The position numbers and the translations under genes were made by a program. This document shows, piece by piece, positions 32,588-45,600 of a DNA stretch of 64,000 nucleotides. Every line of letters starts with the position of its first letter. Within the stretch, counting starts at the first letter, position 1. Source of the DNA: Opisthocomus hoazin (Eukaryota; Chordata; Aves; Opisthocomiformes; Opisthocomidae); assembly GCF_030867145.1 (NCBI RefSeq), contig NC_134427.1, positions 11,431,001 to 11,495,000 of the forward strand, in the 5' to 3' direction. The notes under the pieces are model-generated. The model searched no databases. It was not told where the DNA came from and worked only from the letters and a program-made list of their open reading frames with translations.

Positions 32588-34560
32588 AATGCGTATATGA
32601 GATGTTGCTCCGCCACCTTCAGTGACGGTTGAAAACACCCATCACTGCTGGAACCCTGAGGATTTGGTTATGTGGGGAAGTCAAACTGGCTTGTGTCCGG
32701 AGGAAGCAGGGACACGTGCTGCAGATCAGTACGGTGTTGTGACCTGTCCAGGAACCCATACCCAGCAGAGATCAGAAGCTGATGTCTCAAATGAAGCAGG
32801 GCTGAAAAAGCCTTGTGCAGATGCCGGGCTCCACACTGCTGTACAAGCAGCCTTTGCTGTGGCCCTGGCAGTGATTACATTACAGCCCCAAGAAGGAGAT
32901 GCAATCACGCTTTGGCTTAATTGCATTCTGGCAATAACCGGGCACAGATGTGAGAAGTAGCTGCCTGGCAAGTGAAGGGAGGAACTGGAGCCTTAAGCTT
33001 CTCAAAGGGGAACACCCCTTCCTGAAGCAGGGTAGCCTTCAGCCTGGGAGGACAAAACCTGCTCCCTTGGGCCCTTCTCAAAGCCAACTTCCTCAGCTCC
33101 AAGGCAACTCCATCTCTCCTGAGCGCGGTGGCCAGTGCTGCACAAGGACAGCTGGCTGCAGTCTCGGGACCATGAGTGCAGCAGAGCACCCCAGGCATGG
33201 TGAAGGGCCCGATGGCAGAAAGAGCAGAGCAGAGACATCAGCTCAGCCCCAAACAGCAGCTGGACTGTAGACAAAGATCCACACACACTCACAGAGGAAC
33301 TGGCCCAGTCCCCCATGTTGATGCCCTTGGACAAGGGCAGACGTCTGCGCCCTCTGCCCGTGGCTACCACGGCACGCCAGGCTGGGCCTGACTAGCTGAA
33401 GCTTAAATACCTCTCAGGGTGAGGGACTGATGGGGTTTAGTCAAGAGCAGGGGGTTTTGGCAACACAAAATTGGTGAGGACCACAAGCCTGCCCAGGAGC
33501 TGACTGAGATGCGGGTGTGGTCAGTCGTACAGGACTGGCTGCTCTGTATGGTCCTGGCTGCCTTCTCTCTCAGGGCTGCTACCCAGCTCTGCTTGGTAAA
33601 GCTGGGACACAGTCCCTGCCTCTGCCAGTGGATGCTCAGGCTCATCCTGCCTCCAGAAACAGGGTGTGTGTTGTGGCACAGTTGTCCAGTGACACAGGGT
33701 TACATCAGAGAAGAAGCTGTGTGCACCAGAGCCCCCTCTGCATCCTTTTCAAAGAGAAACGGCTGAAATCTCTGCAGGCGACTGAGCAGCCTTCACCAAC
33801 CAGCCCAGAGCAGCTCTGGATGTTCTCCAGCCACCCAGGAAGCAGTGAAGGGGCTGTGCTGAGCGAGAGCACTGGGAAGGAAGGGGCTGTGGGCAGATGT
33901 GGCAGAGCTGCCAAGCTCTGGCATCCATTACTGGAAGCATCTCTTGACCTTTATCTTGTGGGGAATGGAGACCGGACGCTGTTTCCTCCCAGTGCGACAC
34001 GGATCTGAGATGCATCGCAGCCTCCCCCAAGCCACAGACAGACCTGTGCAGGAAAGGGCTGGACCAGCACAAAGCCGTCTGCCTCTCGGCCAGGGGATGG
34101 CCTGCCTCGTCACCACCCTGCAAAGAGCCCTGCTGTGGCCGGGGCTGCCTGGCCGAATCCTCCCGGGCATCGCAGATCTTACTCTTTTTCATGGCTCAGT
34201 TGCCAGGATTGCCTGGGCTGGGTGACCCAGTGATCACGCAGCTATCTGGTGACTCCAGGAAGACAAAACACATCCCTGCCACCCCTTTCTAGTATAGCCC
34301 AAACAGGTTATTTTGCAGTCCAATGTGTGCGAGGTGCTTCGATGCTGATCTCCAGCCAGAGAAGCCGTGCGCCAGGGCTGGTTCTAATTCCGGCTTCTCC
34401 CGTGCCGGATGGAGAGCCCCCAGCACGCAGCCCCCACCCTGAGCTAGACATGGGGGATGTATGCAGGTATTGCAGCTGGGCAGATGGGCACCACTCTCTG
34501 AAAAAGTTGCCAGCACATAACAGAAATGGGCAGCAGCATGCTGAAGAGAGCACCTGAGCA
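32588..34560. other. F8-MPP1 intergenic, second part
   Basis: I found no gene, RNA or named repeat. The open frames are short and carry no motifs on either strand. Confidence 0.5.
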
Positions 34561-34606
34561 GGGACATCTGTTGGTGCTGAATGGGCACGTCTGTTGGTGC
34601 TGAATG
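34561..34606 (+). repeat. Short tandem duplication
   Basis: The phrase CATCTGTTGGTGCTGAATG is followed directly by CGTCTGTTGGTGCTGAATG, i.e. two units of about 23 bp. There is no sign of function. Confidence 0.7.
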
Positions 34607-34679
34607 CAGTGAGGCACCCCGTGATCTAGGCCCCCGACCTAGTCCATTATTTTCTCATCCTAATCTGAATTTACAGGCT

Positions 34680-35190
34680 TCCCAGGGAACCCCACCGAAG
34701 AAATCTGGGCCACAGGTCCCACTGTGTGCAGCTGCAAAACGTGGTCCTCCTAGCTGGCTCTCTTCTGCTTCTGGTGCTGACTGCCCTGATCTTCTCCACT
34801 CACTGCAAGCCCGTTGTGCTATTTGCTGTACTGCTTATGCTGAGCTTGCTTAGCGTAACTTGCTTAGCATTAGCAGCTAAGTTTGCTGAACTCTTAGGCT
34901 GCAAGCTGTGAACTTTTACCTGGGTATGCTGGACTTTTACCTAGCCAAGTAGAAGGCGGCCCCAGAGTCAGTTTGAGCTGGAAGATGAGGAAGCAAGGAA
35001 GGCCGCTACCATCAGCAGCTGACACGCTAACCTTAGAGATAAGAGAAGAAACGGCCCGCCTGGAGGCAGTGAAGGGATTCAATGAAGGACAGGAAGACCC
35101 CGGACCCTAAGACTACTACTGGTCAGAACCGTCACGTGAGGAGTGGGCAACTTAGATAGGTAAGGGTAGAATTGCCCAGGGGTTTCTTTT
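34680..35190 (+). mobile_element. Possible LTR-retroelement remnant
   Basis: The first half (about 34726-34920) is unusually pyrimidine- and GCT-rich, with repeated GCTTAGC-type phrases. The second half is purine-rich and reads like the untranslated leader of an endogenous retroelement. I could not find clear TG...CA termini, target-site duplications, a primer-binding site or any gag/pol frame. A 61-residue hydrophobic open frame at 34726-34911 is probably a composition effect. This is offered only as a guess; an unrelated intergenic sequence is just as possible. Confidence 0.2.
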
Positions 35191-35779
35191 TTCGGAATCC
35201 CTCTATGGAGGCACACAGCTCGAGCTGCTCCAGGATCCCAGGGCTGGCATGAAGAATCCTTTCAGTGATTATCTTAAAGAAGATTCCACCAGAATTAATA
35301 TCCCATGCCCCGAAAAAGCTCAGATTTCACCTGAGGCTCTGGCATCATAAGACTCATAGTGAGAGCACAAAGATTTGACAATAGCCCTTCCCACCACGCA
35401 CAGCGCATAAATGCAGGGATCTGCCATCCCACCCCATAGGCATGCGAGTCGAGGGTGCGTGAGGAGGTGGAAGACCCAGAACAGCGCAAGGAGAACAGGG
35501 CCGTTCCTGCTGCAGTGCAGAGAAACCCCTGCGTCTCCTCACCTTGGAGGCACCCTGGAGCCCAGCATACCCTGCTCTGCACACCAGCAGAACCCAGAGA
35601 TGACCGTCAGCTTTGTGAGAGACAGGTATGCACCAATGCTGCTGTGGGGCTGAGCCTCCGCCCTGGCTGTGAGGGGACAAAGCCTTTCTCAGATCCAGCC
35701 TCCTGCCCGGTTTTGGCAACTGTGTGAGCTGGTGTGAGGGGTGCAGACAGCCCCCCCCAGCAGGGTCCCCTGAATGTCC

Positions 35780-36650
35780 AGACTGGTCAGCACGCTCCCC
35801 GGCCTGCGCAGGCTAACAGCTCCGCCAACGCTGGGCCTCGCCCAGGGGCTGTCACGGCCCAGGGGCTGCTCCCAGCAGAGACACGACAGGGACTCTCTGT
35901 TTCACGGGGAAAAAGACCCGACCGGCAGCGAGGCTCGGCTCGGATGGCAGCTGGCGGTGCTGATGTGCCGCCGCTGCCCACCCGTTACCCCGCGGGACCG
36001 GCTGCCTCCGCCGCCGCCGCCCGCTCAGCACGGCCCGCCGCCGGCGCGGGCCCAGCCAGGAGGCAGCAGCCGCGTGGCGGCGCGGCGCGCGGGGCCGGCC
36101 CCGCCCTCCCCCGGCCGCCAGGCCCCGCCCTCCCCCGGCCGCCAGGCCCCGCCCTCCCCCGGCCGCCAGGCCCCGCCCTCCCCCGGCCGCCAGGCCCCGC
36201 CCTCCCCCGGCCGCCAGGCCCCGCCCTCCCCCGGCCGCCAGGCCCCGTCCTTCCCCGGCCGCCAGGCCCCGCCCTCCCCCGGCCGCCACACGGGCGGAGC
36301 GTGTGGGCAGCCTGCGGCGCTGCTGGAGCCGGGGCCCGCCTCTCTGCTCTGCTGGAGCCAGCGGAACCGGCTGCAGCTGCTGGCGGCGGCGGAATGACCC
36401 TCAAGTCGGGGCGCAGCGGCAGCGCCGGCAGCATGCGGACGGCGCTCTCCGACCTCTACCTGGAGCACCTCCTGCAGAACCGCGCCAAGCCCGAGGTGAG
36501 CGGCGGCTGGCGGGCAGCGCCGCCTTCCAGCCCCGATCCGCCCCCGCGGCCGCCCCGGCGCCCCGGGGAGCGGGCGGCTCTGCCCCCCGGGTCCCCTTCC
36601 CCGCCGAGGTCGGGCAGGGAGCCCCGGGGTGCCCCCCCCTTTTCCGCAGG
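35780..36650 (+). promoter_or_regulatory. MPP1: MPP1 CpG-island promoter region
   Basis: This stretch is strongly GC- and CpG-rich on both sides of the MPP1 ATG at 36394, unlike the flanking DNA. It has many GGGCGG/CCGCCC-type GC boxes and no TATA box that I can see, as expected of a CpG-island promoter. The transcription start cannot be placed by eye. Long open frames across it on both strands result from the lack of stop codons in GC-rich repeats. Confidence 0.75.
36097..36288 (+). repeat. 24-bp minisatellite, 8 units, each with a GC box
   Basis: Eight head-to-tail 24-bp units start at 36097, 36121, 36145, 36169, 36193, 36217, 36241 and 36265. Seven share the core CCCCGCCCTCCCCCGGCCGC exactly; the seventh has CCCCGTCCTTCCCCGG. 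Every intact unit contains CCCCGCCC, a reverse-strand Sp1/KLF GC box. The array ends 105 bp before the MPP1 start codon and lies inside its CpG island. In one frame it reads as repeated RPPGPALP, but it is not a protein gene. Confidence 0.95.
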
Positions 36651-39600
36651 CCGTTAGCCGAGCACCCTGCGCCCAGCTCAGGCCCGGCAGGGAGCCTCCG
36701 GGGGCCCCGCTGCATCCCGTCCCTCCCGCACACGGGCAGGGCCCCGAAGACAGAGATCCCACGGCGGGCGGGAGGTGGGCATCCATGTACGTGCCCCCTG
36801 TGTGGCACAGCAGGTCCCCAACACCCCAGTAGGGGAGCTCCTTGCTGGGGGGCACGGGACGCCTTGAGGGAACGGTCAGCCAGCGTGGCCGACACAGCGT
36901 GGCTGGGCAGGGAAGAAGGAGCTGGGTGGAGGGGAGGACAGCTACGGCATCCTGCCACGGAGGAGCTTGTGCTTGTTTTGCTGCAAAGTTGTAGCTGGTC
37001 TGAACTGGAACTGCCTGTCACATGAGCTGATGCAGCTGCTGAACAACCTCCAGGTCCATACCATGAGCTGGAGGGATGGTGGTGGTGGGTCTTGGTCCCA
37101 GAGTGGGGGGCTCCTTCCACAGCTGGTGTCATTTGGGGTAGCTCGGGTGCAGCTGGGAGGTCAACAGCTCTGGTGCGAAACAGCTGGTGCTTTTCTCCCA
37201 GCAGAGATTTTTGGCTTTGAACAGAAGTTCCTGATGCAGCCGTGGTAGAACATGCCTGGGCTGAGGTTTCCTTGCAGCTGTGGGGAGCCTCTCAGAGCAG
37301 GGAGGAAATTTCCCTGAAGTGCTGTCCATGGCCTATCCTGTTGGACACTACAGGAGCGAAAAGAGGCTTGTCACATCAGTCCCACACCAGTGGTTCTTGT
37401 GCTTTTTATGGCTCAACTCTGGCAGAGTGCTTTAAAAGAAAAAAGCTTTCAAGGCAAAGTGCCTGGATCAGGAAGCTGCTGAGAGGAGCTCTCCCATCCC
37501 TCTGCCTGCAGGATCCAGGCAGAGGGCCTGACTGGCCACGGACAGAGCAGGGGTAAATCAGCAGTGGCAGTGGGGCATGGAAAATGTAGGAGCTGGCCTG
37601 CAGCTCCTTGGAATTACAGTGTATTTATTCTAGTAGGGATAAAGAGAGAGATGGCGAACCATGATCTGCCTGGGGGCTTTTAAGACAAGCTCTGTAGGGC
37701 TGGCACCCAACTGGGGTTACGTGTTCTGAACTTGCCAGTCGCTCTTGCACTCGTCCCCATGTTGCGTGCATGCAGAAACAGTGCTGGCCCACGGTGGCTG
37801 TGGGACAGCAAGGACATCACCTAGCAGCAGCTCTGAGGAGGGCTGCTGGGTCCGGCTGGCTGCTCCTTGGCTGGAGTCAAACAGAGCAGCTGGGAGGTTT
37901 CTCTTCCCCATTTCTTACAGCAGAGCCGTGCATTGGGAAGTGCCGTCCTGCGTTCCTCCCGTGGCAGCAGGGCACGCAAAGCCTCAGCAAGTGGAAGCCA
38001 TGTCATTGCTAGAAAACAAGCTGGAGGAAGCTGCTTGCCCTCTTCCCTTGAGCCCCACCACACGCCTGCACATCTTTTCCTTATCTCCCAACTGGCAAAC
38101 ACAGATTTACCAAAGAGGTGGGGGCTTTATTCCCAGCTGTGCACCTGGTTTTTAGGGTGACCTTGGGCATGTCCCCTTCTTGGCCATGACTCAGTTCTCC
38201 AGCTGTGAAATGGGCAGTGAATGTGACCTTTGGGAGTCTAGTGCAGAAAAGGAGGGTATGTCTGGAAAGAGCAGAGCCTGAGGGTGCAGAGGGCACACTG
38301 TGCTTCCCTGCAGGCAGTGGTTCCTCGCATCCAACTGGCACCAGCTCCAGAGCAGACCAAGGTCGCAGTCCCCAGGGACCAAATCCTGAACTGACTGTGG
38401 GCAAAACTAGTCGTTGAAAGCTGAGCAGAACTTCTGGGCTTGACCAAAGTGAAGTGGGGAGGGCTGGTTCCAACTTTTTAATCTAAATGCATTTTGCCAT
38501 GTTCCAGCCTGTAATGGCTGCAGGGACAAAGCCATTTTGCAGGGCTTGTTCTGCATGGTGGGGATGGAGCAGCTGGGCAGCTGCTCAAAATTTCTTCTCT
38601 CAGTCTTGTGGTTTTCCTGACTCTCCCTTGGAGGTGATCAGTTTCACAAATACACCTGGAAGGCTGAATCAGCTTTTCCTGGTGGGAAGATGGTGCCTCA
38701 GCAAAAGTGGCTGTGCTCCCTTGAAAAGCTGGTCCTTCTCCATTGCAGCACTCCATGATCTGGAGTCAGTGCAAGGGCACGCAGAGCCGGCAGCATCTTC
38801 TGGCCTCCACAACCGCTTATATCCCTCCTATTTCTCTGTTCACTTTCCCACTGCTGGTGTTGCCAGGCCTCTTCCCAGTGTCAGTAATGTAATCCTGTTT
38901 GGTTTAAATGCCTTTTTCTAAAAAAAAAAAAAAAAGAAAAAAACCACAAAAACCAAAAACTGGATCATATTGCTGGAAGGTGTCTTGGGTGAGGTTGCTC
39001 CTGCGGTTGTGCTGGCAGACCTGAGAAGGCAGTAGGCCCTGGCAGAATGCAGGGATGAATTACTTCTAAATGTCCACATTGCTGTTGCTCCCCAGCCTGC
39101 TGGAGCAGACCAAAAGCAACTCCCAACTTCAACTTTTATTTTTGCTAGTTTTCTGTTTTTACACATTGCTCTGGTTTTTGAGCTGTACTGAGACCATGAT
39201 GTGCACATCTGCTGGACAGTGGGGAGGCGAGGTTGCTGGGCCAGGACATCTTTGCACCAGTGCCCAGCCTTCCTGCGCACACCCACAGTGATTGTCATGT
39301 CAGGGGTGATGATTTCTGGAGGCAGCTGGGATTTTGTTGGCCACTTTGGGCAGCGGAGCACGTCTCCCTGCCAGCTGAGAGGGCAGCCCTGGGGGATCCC
39401 GGCTCCGGCGTTCCATCCCTCATCTGAGCTGCTCTACATTGGGGGCCCACTTGGCAAAGCCAGCAGCATCTGGCCTTTCTTCACGTGCTCACCAGGGAGC
39501 CCTGCTCTTCCACTTCCACCTGACATTGAAGTTTCTTGGTTAGAGCAGCAAGGAGAGCCCAGGAACCAAACCACCAAATATGCCCTTTGCACTACTGTGC

Positions 39601-42600
39601 TGCTTCCCCCAAGTGCTGCTTCCCCCAAGTGCTGTGTCAGCCACCTGCAAGCAAGCCGCCCAGTTAATGTTTGATTTACCCGGTGGTGTGCAACCCAGCT
39701 GAGCCAGCGCAGCAGATGATGCTGACCCCGCCAGGGGACAGGATGGGACACCAAGACCTGGGGTCATTGCTGAGCATTGCTCCACACTCACCAAATTACC
39801 TGTTGGCAAACCCAGGGAGCTGGTGCCTTTCCCTCCGCTCTGGGATATGGGGCAGAAATCTGGGGTCTTGAGGAAAATGCAGGCAGGGAGCTGGGGTGCA
39901 CCTCTGACCCATGGAGCTGGTGGTTCCTCTGTGCATTGCCACCTGGAGCAGGATTTGTGTGTGAGGATTTCTACCCTTGCCAGCCCACTGGGGCTGTTTG
40001 GCTCTGCCCAGCACCCAGCAGCACTGTTGCACAGCTTGGCTGCCCACCCTCCTCACTCCCTGTCTGCCCCAAGGCTGGCCTCCGTCGTGACTGAGCCTGG
40101 GGCTGTGCAGAACCAGCAGTGGCTGGTGGCCACAGAGCCGGCTCTTAGCAGCACCTGCAGATGTTTCCTGTGGAGCAGCACATAAGTAACAGGGTCTGGC
40201 CTGCCACCAGCATGACTTGAAAGGCTCTTCAGGTCACAGGCTACACCAGCACAAGCTGGCCAGAAGAGTGCAGGGTAGGAGACTGAGCATGGAGTGTGAG
40301 AGCTGCACGCATCTCCTGTCTCTGGCTTCTGGATGCCCAACACTTCGACTGGAACCTGCCCTCTCATGGGTCCTGGTCCTCCTCATGAGCTGGGCATTGT
40401 CCCATCCTCGTCCACCAGCTGCCCAGTGCAGTCAGCAAAAGCCCTTGCCATCCCAGCATGGCTCTGTTTGGGGCAGAGGCAGTTGCCAGAGGACCCTGCT
40501 GCATTCAGAGCTGCCATGAAGTGACTAGTGGCCGTCCCCAGGCACAGCAGCAAGTCTCTGGTGACAAGGCTTGCTCTCTGGGAGTCACCAGGATGACACT
40601 GGTGCTGCGTCAGCGCCTAGGGCTGGGTGTTTTCTCCAGCTCTCAGCAAAAAGCAAAGGTCAAGGCCAGGAGGCTCAGCTGGTCGTGATGGTGGTGATGG
40701 GAACTCCCAGCCCCTGAAGCAGACTGTGCTGTGTCCTGGGTCATTGGGCTCTGCTGAGCCTAGAGGTTTGAAGCTGGGGATTGCACAGTGTAACGCTTTC
40801 CCAGGGCACAAGCAAGATAAGTGTGATTTGTGCTGACTCAAATCACCGCGTGGAGACTTTGGCCTCAGGCAGGGCTGGAGAAGTTCCTTGTCCTTCTCTT
40901 CCTCCTCCCACCCACTGGCTTGGCAGAGCCAGGACAGCCAGCAGAGAGCTGAGGGCTGGCTCGAGGCACCTGCACTGCTGGATCTGTCCCTCTGCCCTGC
41001 AAATGGCATGGGAGCAGTGTGCCCTACTGGGGCTGGAAAGCCAGCATGGGTGGCTGCGAGTCGCTTGTCCTTCCACACCGTGAGTCTTGGCCCAGGTGCT
41101 GCTCTGGGCTGGGCTCAGCCTCTTCCTCCATGTTTAAACCGTTGGCAGCCAGAGCCCACACAGTCACCTTTTTCCTTTAAGGGGGAGGTTGGTTGGCTCT
41201 TTTAGAAGTAGTTGACTTAAAAGTAAATCAGGCATCTTCCCTGTTGCTACAGCATGGACACACAGCTCCCTGTGCCCTTCCCACCACAGCCCAGCCCCAC
41301 CAGCACCCTTCTGGCAAGGCTGCGCAGTGCCCGTGCCTTGCTGCTGGTCTGTCCTTCTCTGCCAGTGCCTCTCCTGCTGGCCCAGGTATTCCTGGCTCTT
41401 CCACCCCTGCCTTCAGCTCCCTCCCTGCCTTCAGCCTGTCTCAGCCCGGCAGCACTCCGGCACATCCCTATCAAAGCTAATTTTGTTGTGGGTTGGTGCC
41501 GTGGCTGCACCCCACCAGCGAATGTTCTCCACGTCAGCTGCACCTGCACGAGCCTCCCCACGGCCTGGCTGGACCTCGCCCCTTGGCAGCATGGGGCTGC
41601 AGCCTCTTCTCCGCTCCGGGACAGGTACCTGCAGCGGGTCAGGGTGAGCCAGGGCAGCGGTGTCAGGCTGCCATTTCCCCAGCCACTGGTGTGGAGCCTC
41701 AGGGCCCAGCGCTCGGTCAGGCATTGTCAAATTGATGTGTAGTAGGGAGTGGTGTTGGCTGTGCCTGGCTGGATGTCACGTGCTGCGTCACTAATGTGAG
41801 GCTAAAGCAGGCGAGGACCTTGCTGGGTGTCCCCACAGGTGTGCTGACCACCAACCCAGGCAGTGCTGGGGGGGGAGGGTGCAAGCTGCAAACTGGGCAG
41901 CAAAGCCGGCAGCATGGTATGGAGTGGGGCAGCTGGTATGGTTTGCTTTGCAAACAACAAGGTGAGCAGGGGCTGCAGATCAAAGCTGGCCTGGGTTTTC
42001 TGGGCCAGCACCTATTTGGGAGGGGCTTGAGGGAAGTCCACTGCACTTGGGGCCAAACTGGTGCATCTGCGAGCTGTGTGGAGATGTCGCCCAGCATGCC
42101 CACGGGATTTAACAGGACTGTGCCAGGCTTTCTCAGACTGGGAGTTGGCAGCTCACTTTGCAGCGTCCCTGCTGCATGACAGGGTGGATTTGGAGGTCTC
42201 TGCCAGGGACCCCATGCATCCTCCACCTGCCCCAGCGCCTGCTGGAGACGAAAAATAGAGGTTTCCCCATGGCTGAAAGCCCCTGCTTGGCTTCCCAGTG
42301 CTCGCCAGTATGAACTGGCCTGTAGCTGGGAGCTGGGGAGGGGAATGAGGAGTTTCTGGCTGGCTTGGGAGCACGTTGCTTCAGTGCCCGAATGTGGACA
42401 TGGCTCTGCACCGTGTCAGTTGCCCATTGACATAGATGACAAAAGGTTGAACTTGCAAACTGAGCAAGAGCATAGCCTGGCCCCAGTTCTCAGGGGTGAG
42501 TCCCAAACTGCTCCATTCACTCAGTGAAGCTACCCTGGGCTTTTTGTTCTGCAAGAAGCCAGCTGCGGGCCAAGTGCTGCTGTGACACAGTGTTTGGGAC

Positions 42601-45600
42601 TCGTTGCTGCAGAAGATGATCAGCTGTGGACTCTTTTGGCTTCTGCTACCTGTAGCTTTTCCAGAGTTTTCTTACCTCCTGTTTTTCCCAGGCTGGAAAA
42701 CTGCAGATCGAGCCCACATCCACATCTTCAAAGGTGAAGCTCTTTTCTTGTTTTTAATGTCCTCTCCTCCAGCACATGGGTCTGTCCTCCCCCTGTGCCC
42801 CACCTGTGCCCCAGGCACCCTAACACAGTGGAATAGCTCAGCCCCACAGCGGGGAGCCAGCACTCCCAGGCCCCATTCAGGTGGAGTCCCTAAACCCCAG
42901 TCTTTGTTTTGCCCTAACAGGCCATCACTCAGTCCCCGAATGCCATGACTGAGGACATTTATACCAATGGCTCAGCGACTCTGGGCAGCCCTTCCCACAG
43001 CAGTGGCCGTGAGGTGCGGAAGATACGCCTTGTCCAGTTTGAGAAGGTCATAGAGGAGCCCATGGTGAGAGCTGGCAAGATACCAAAGCCTGGTGGCACC
43101 CAGTGGGGTGGAGGGGCAGGTAGAGCCATGCCAACAGCCTGGCTTCAGGGGACGCAGGAGATCGCTGGAGACCTCGCCCACAGGAATAGGGTGCTGGATC
43201 CTGCTTCCTGCCTGGGGACCCAGAGTGAACCCCATCAAATGGTGGTGGTGCTTGTGCCAAGATGAGCTGCAGCAAGCTGGGCTGGCTGAGCATGGGGCTT
43301 CCCCCCAGCCACTATGCAGCCCACCGTGGACATGGGCCTGGAGAGGACTTTGCTGAGAGTCCAAGAGCTCTCCACTCCAGCAAGCAGTCATGGGTTTTCC
43401 TGTCTTCCAGGGAATTACGCTGAAACTCAACGACAAGCAGAGCTGCATGGTGGCCAGGATCTTCCACGGGGGCATGATTCACAGACAAGGTAATGAGGCC
43501 CTTGTAGAGGCAGTGTATGGGGTGCACATCTGCAGCTGCTTTCCTTTCGTCCAGAGATAAGGCAGCCCCCCAGCACTGCTGGCTTTCCCCTTGACGTGTC
43601 CATTCTTCCACTAGGAATATGTCAGGAATTCAGGACTCGCAGGTCTCTCTGCATGATTGTCATGTTAATACACTGGAGCCTTTAGGGAGAAATGAAAGGC
43701 TGGGGGAAGGACTCTTCCAAAAAAGGAGCCAGAAACTGTCTGTGTCCATCTTATGATGGGGTCACTGTAACGAGAGATGGATCATACCCCAGAGACTGTG
43801 GGGGAAGCTCTTCCCATTCCTAAAGCGCACAGATGAGACTGAGACTCTGCAGACCAAATGAAGGTGCCAGAAGAAATAAACAGGTGCTGTTTTCTGTTCT
43901 CTGGTCTTGCCAAGGGCGCATGGAAATGTGATGGTCTGTGCTTAGAAGAGGCCTGTTTTGTACCCTTGTACCTAAATGAGAAGTCTGAGCTTACCCAGGA
44001 GCCATTCCAGTAACGCTACTGGAGCCTGATTTGTAGAAGTGTATCTGAGGCTGTAATCTGGCTGAGTGTATAAACCGAAAACACACAAAGTCAAGAATGC
44101 TTGTGTTAAGGGCCCTGTAAGGAGGCTGTCGTTTGGCTTCAGGTGAGATACTTGGGGTTGGGTTTGACTAACTCTGAAACAGGTGCTTTGACCAGTCTAA
44201 AGCACTGAAGAATACACAGTGGAAAGCAACCTGATGACCTTCAGTCTGGATGAAGTGTGTGTATTGGGTGGAGGGGGAAGAATCCATTCCCCTTGTGCTT
44301 TAGTCCCATGTGCTTAGGTGACGTGTGGCTCCACAAGCATTGCCCAGGCAAACACCACAGTGTCCTAGCTTGCTCAGGGGTTTGGGAGGCTGGTGGAGCA
44401 ACGTAGTTTGGGTTTGTTGAGTGGCTCTTGTCTGGTCCTGCATTTTCATGTTTCTCCCATTGCTGGCAGGCTCCCTTCATGTGGGTGATGAAATCATAGA
44501 AATCAATGGGCAGAGTGTGAGCAACCAATCAGTTGACCAGCTGCAGAAGATGCTGGTAGGTATTTGTGTGTGGCAGGGCTGTTCCCCAGGAAGGACCCCT
44601 TTGGCCTGCAGATGTGCATGCTGGGTGAGCATTCACCCCCTCCTAGATACCAGAGCCAACACACAGCTGTGCGATACGGTAGGAGCCAGGGCCACTGTGC
44701 TGGCGTGCAGTAATACGTCCAAACACCGGGTCTGTGTACGCAGCCTTGGTGCTCAGTGCTTGCTACTTGTCTCTGGCCTGCCGAGAGCACCAGTGAAGGC
44801 TGTTAGCTGGGTCCCTGACATGTGCTGATGTGTGTGGGGCTTGGAAATCACCTCTGTTTGCCAAGGCTGGTGTGCAGCTCCAGCCCAGGGGCTGGCTGCT
44901 CTTGCAGACCTGAGCTGCTCCTGCACGTCACCTTGGTGCCATTTCTGTGCTGCTGAGGTCACAGTGATCCTGCCAGGCCCTTGCTAGAGATAGCTTTGGA
45001 CAGGGTCTCAGACCTGCCTTGGGTTCACACACTGAGGCCATCCTGATCCATGCCCAACATGTGGGACCTGGCCAGAGGGAGGTGGTGGTGGTGGTGCTGA
45101 GGACACCCACTACCAGCCTAAGCAGGTGGCCTGGCCCTGCTGCAGTGTGACGATCCTCTCCTGCCTGATGGCAGAACGTCCCTGCTCCAGACAGCAGGAC
45201 CAGGGAGGAGCTTGTCTTTGTCTGCCTCCCAAGAAGCATGGTTGGCCCAGGAGGCCTCTCTGAGACTCCAAATGTGGTTGTCCCCACGGGACCATGTAGG
45301 TCTTGTGAAGCACGTGGGGCAACAGTGCATCTGGCCTGTGGCAGGCAAGGGAGTGCTGTGCCTCTGATGTCATCAGGAGGGCAGGAGTGAGAGGCCAGCA
45401 TGGAGGGGATAGATGGAGGGGAACTGGCAGAACCAGCCTCTCCTCCCAGGCTTCTCACTGGGGCAGCCAAGCCAGAGATGATACACATAGCTGGGAGCAC
45501 TCAGGACCCTTGCCTTTGTGGGTCCTCATACTCAGCAACTCCCTGCACAGGTTGCTACTGTTGGACTGCCTCCAGGCACCACCTCCTCCAACTCTTCTTT

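Noticed and set aside
34726-34911. A 61-residue hydrophobic open frame that could be a small membrane protein such as SMIM9, found between F8 and MPP1 in human
   Set aside because: It shows no resemblance to what I know of SMIM9 (no signal plus single membrane segment layout), and the region has biased composition of the kind seen in repeats.
35734-36657. Long open frames on both strands over the MPP1 CpG island, encoding proline/arginine/glycine repeats
   Set aside because: They come from the stop-poor 24-bp GC minisatellite and the CpG island. No family motif is present, and the true MPP1 start lies inside in another frame.
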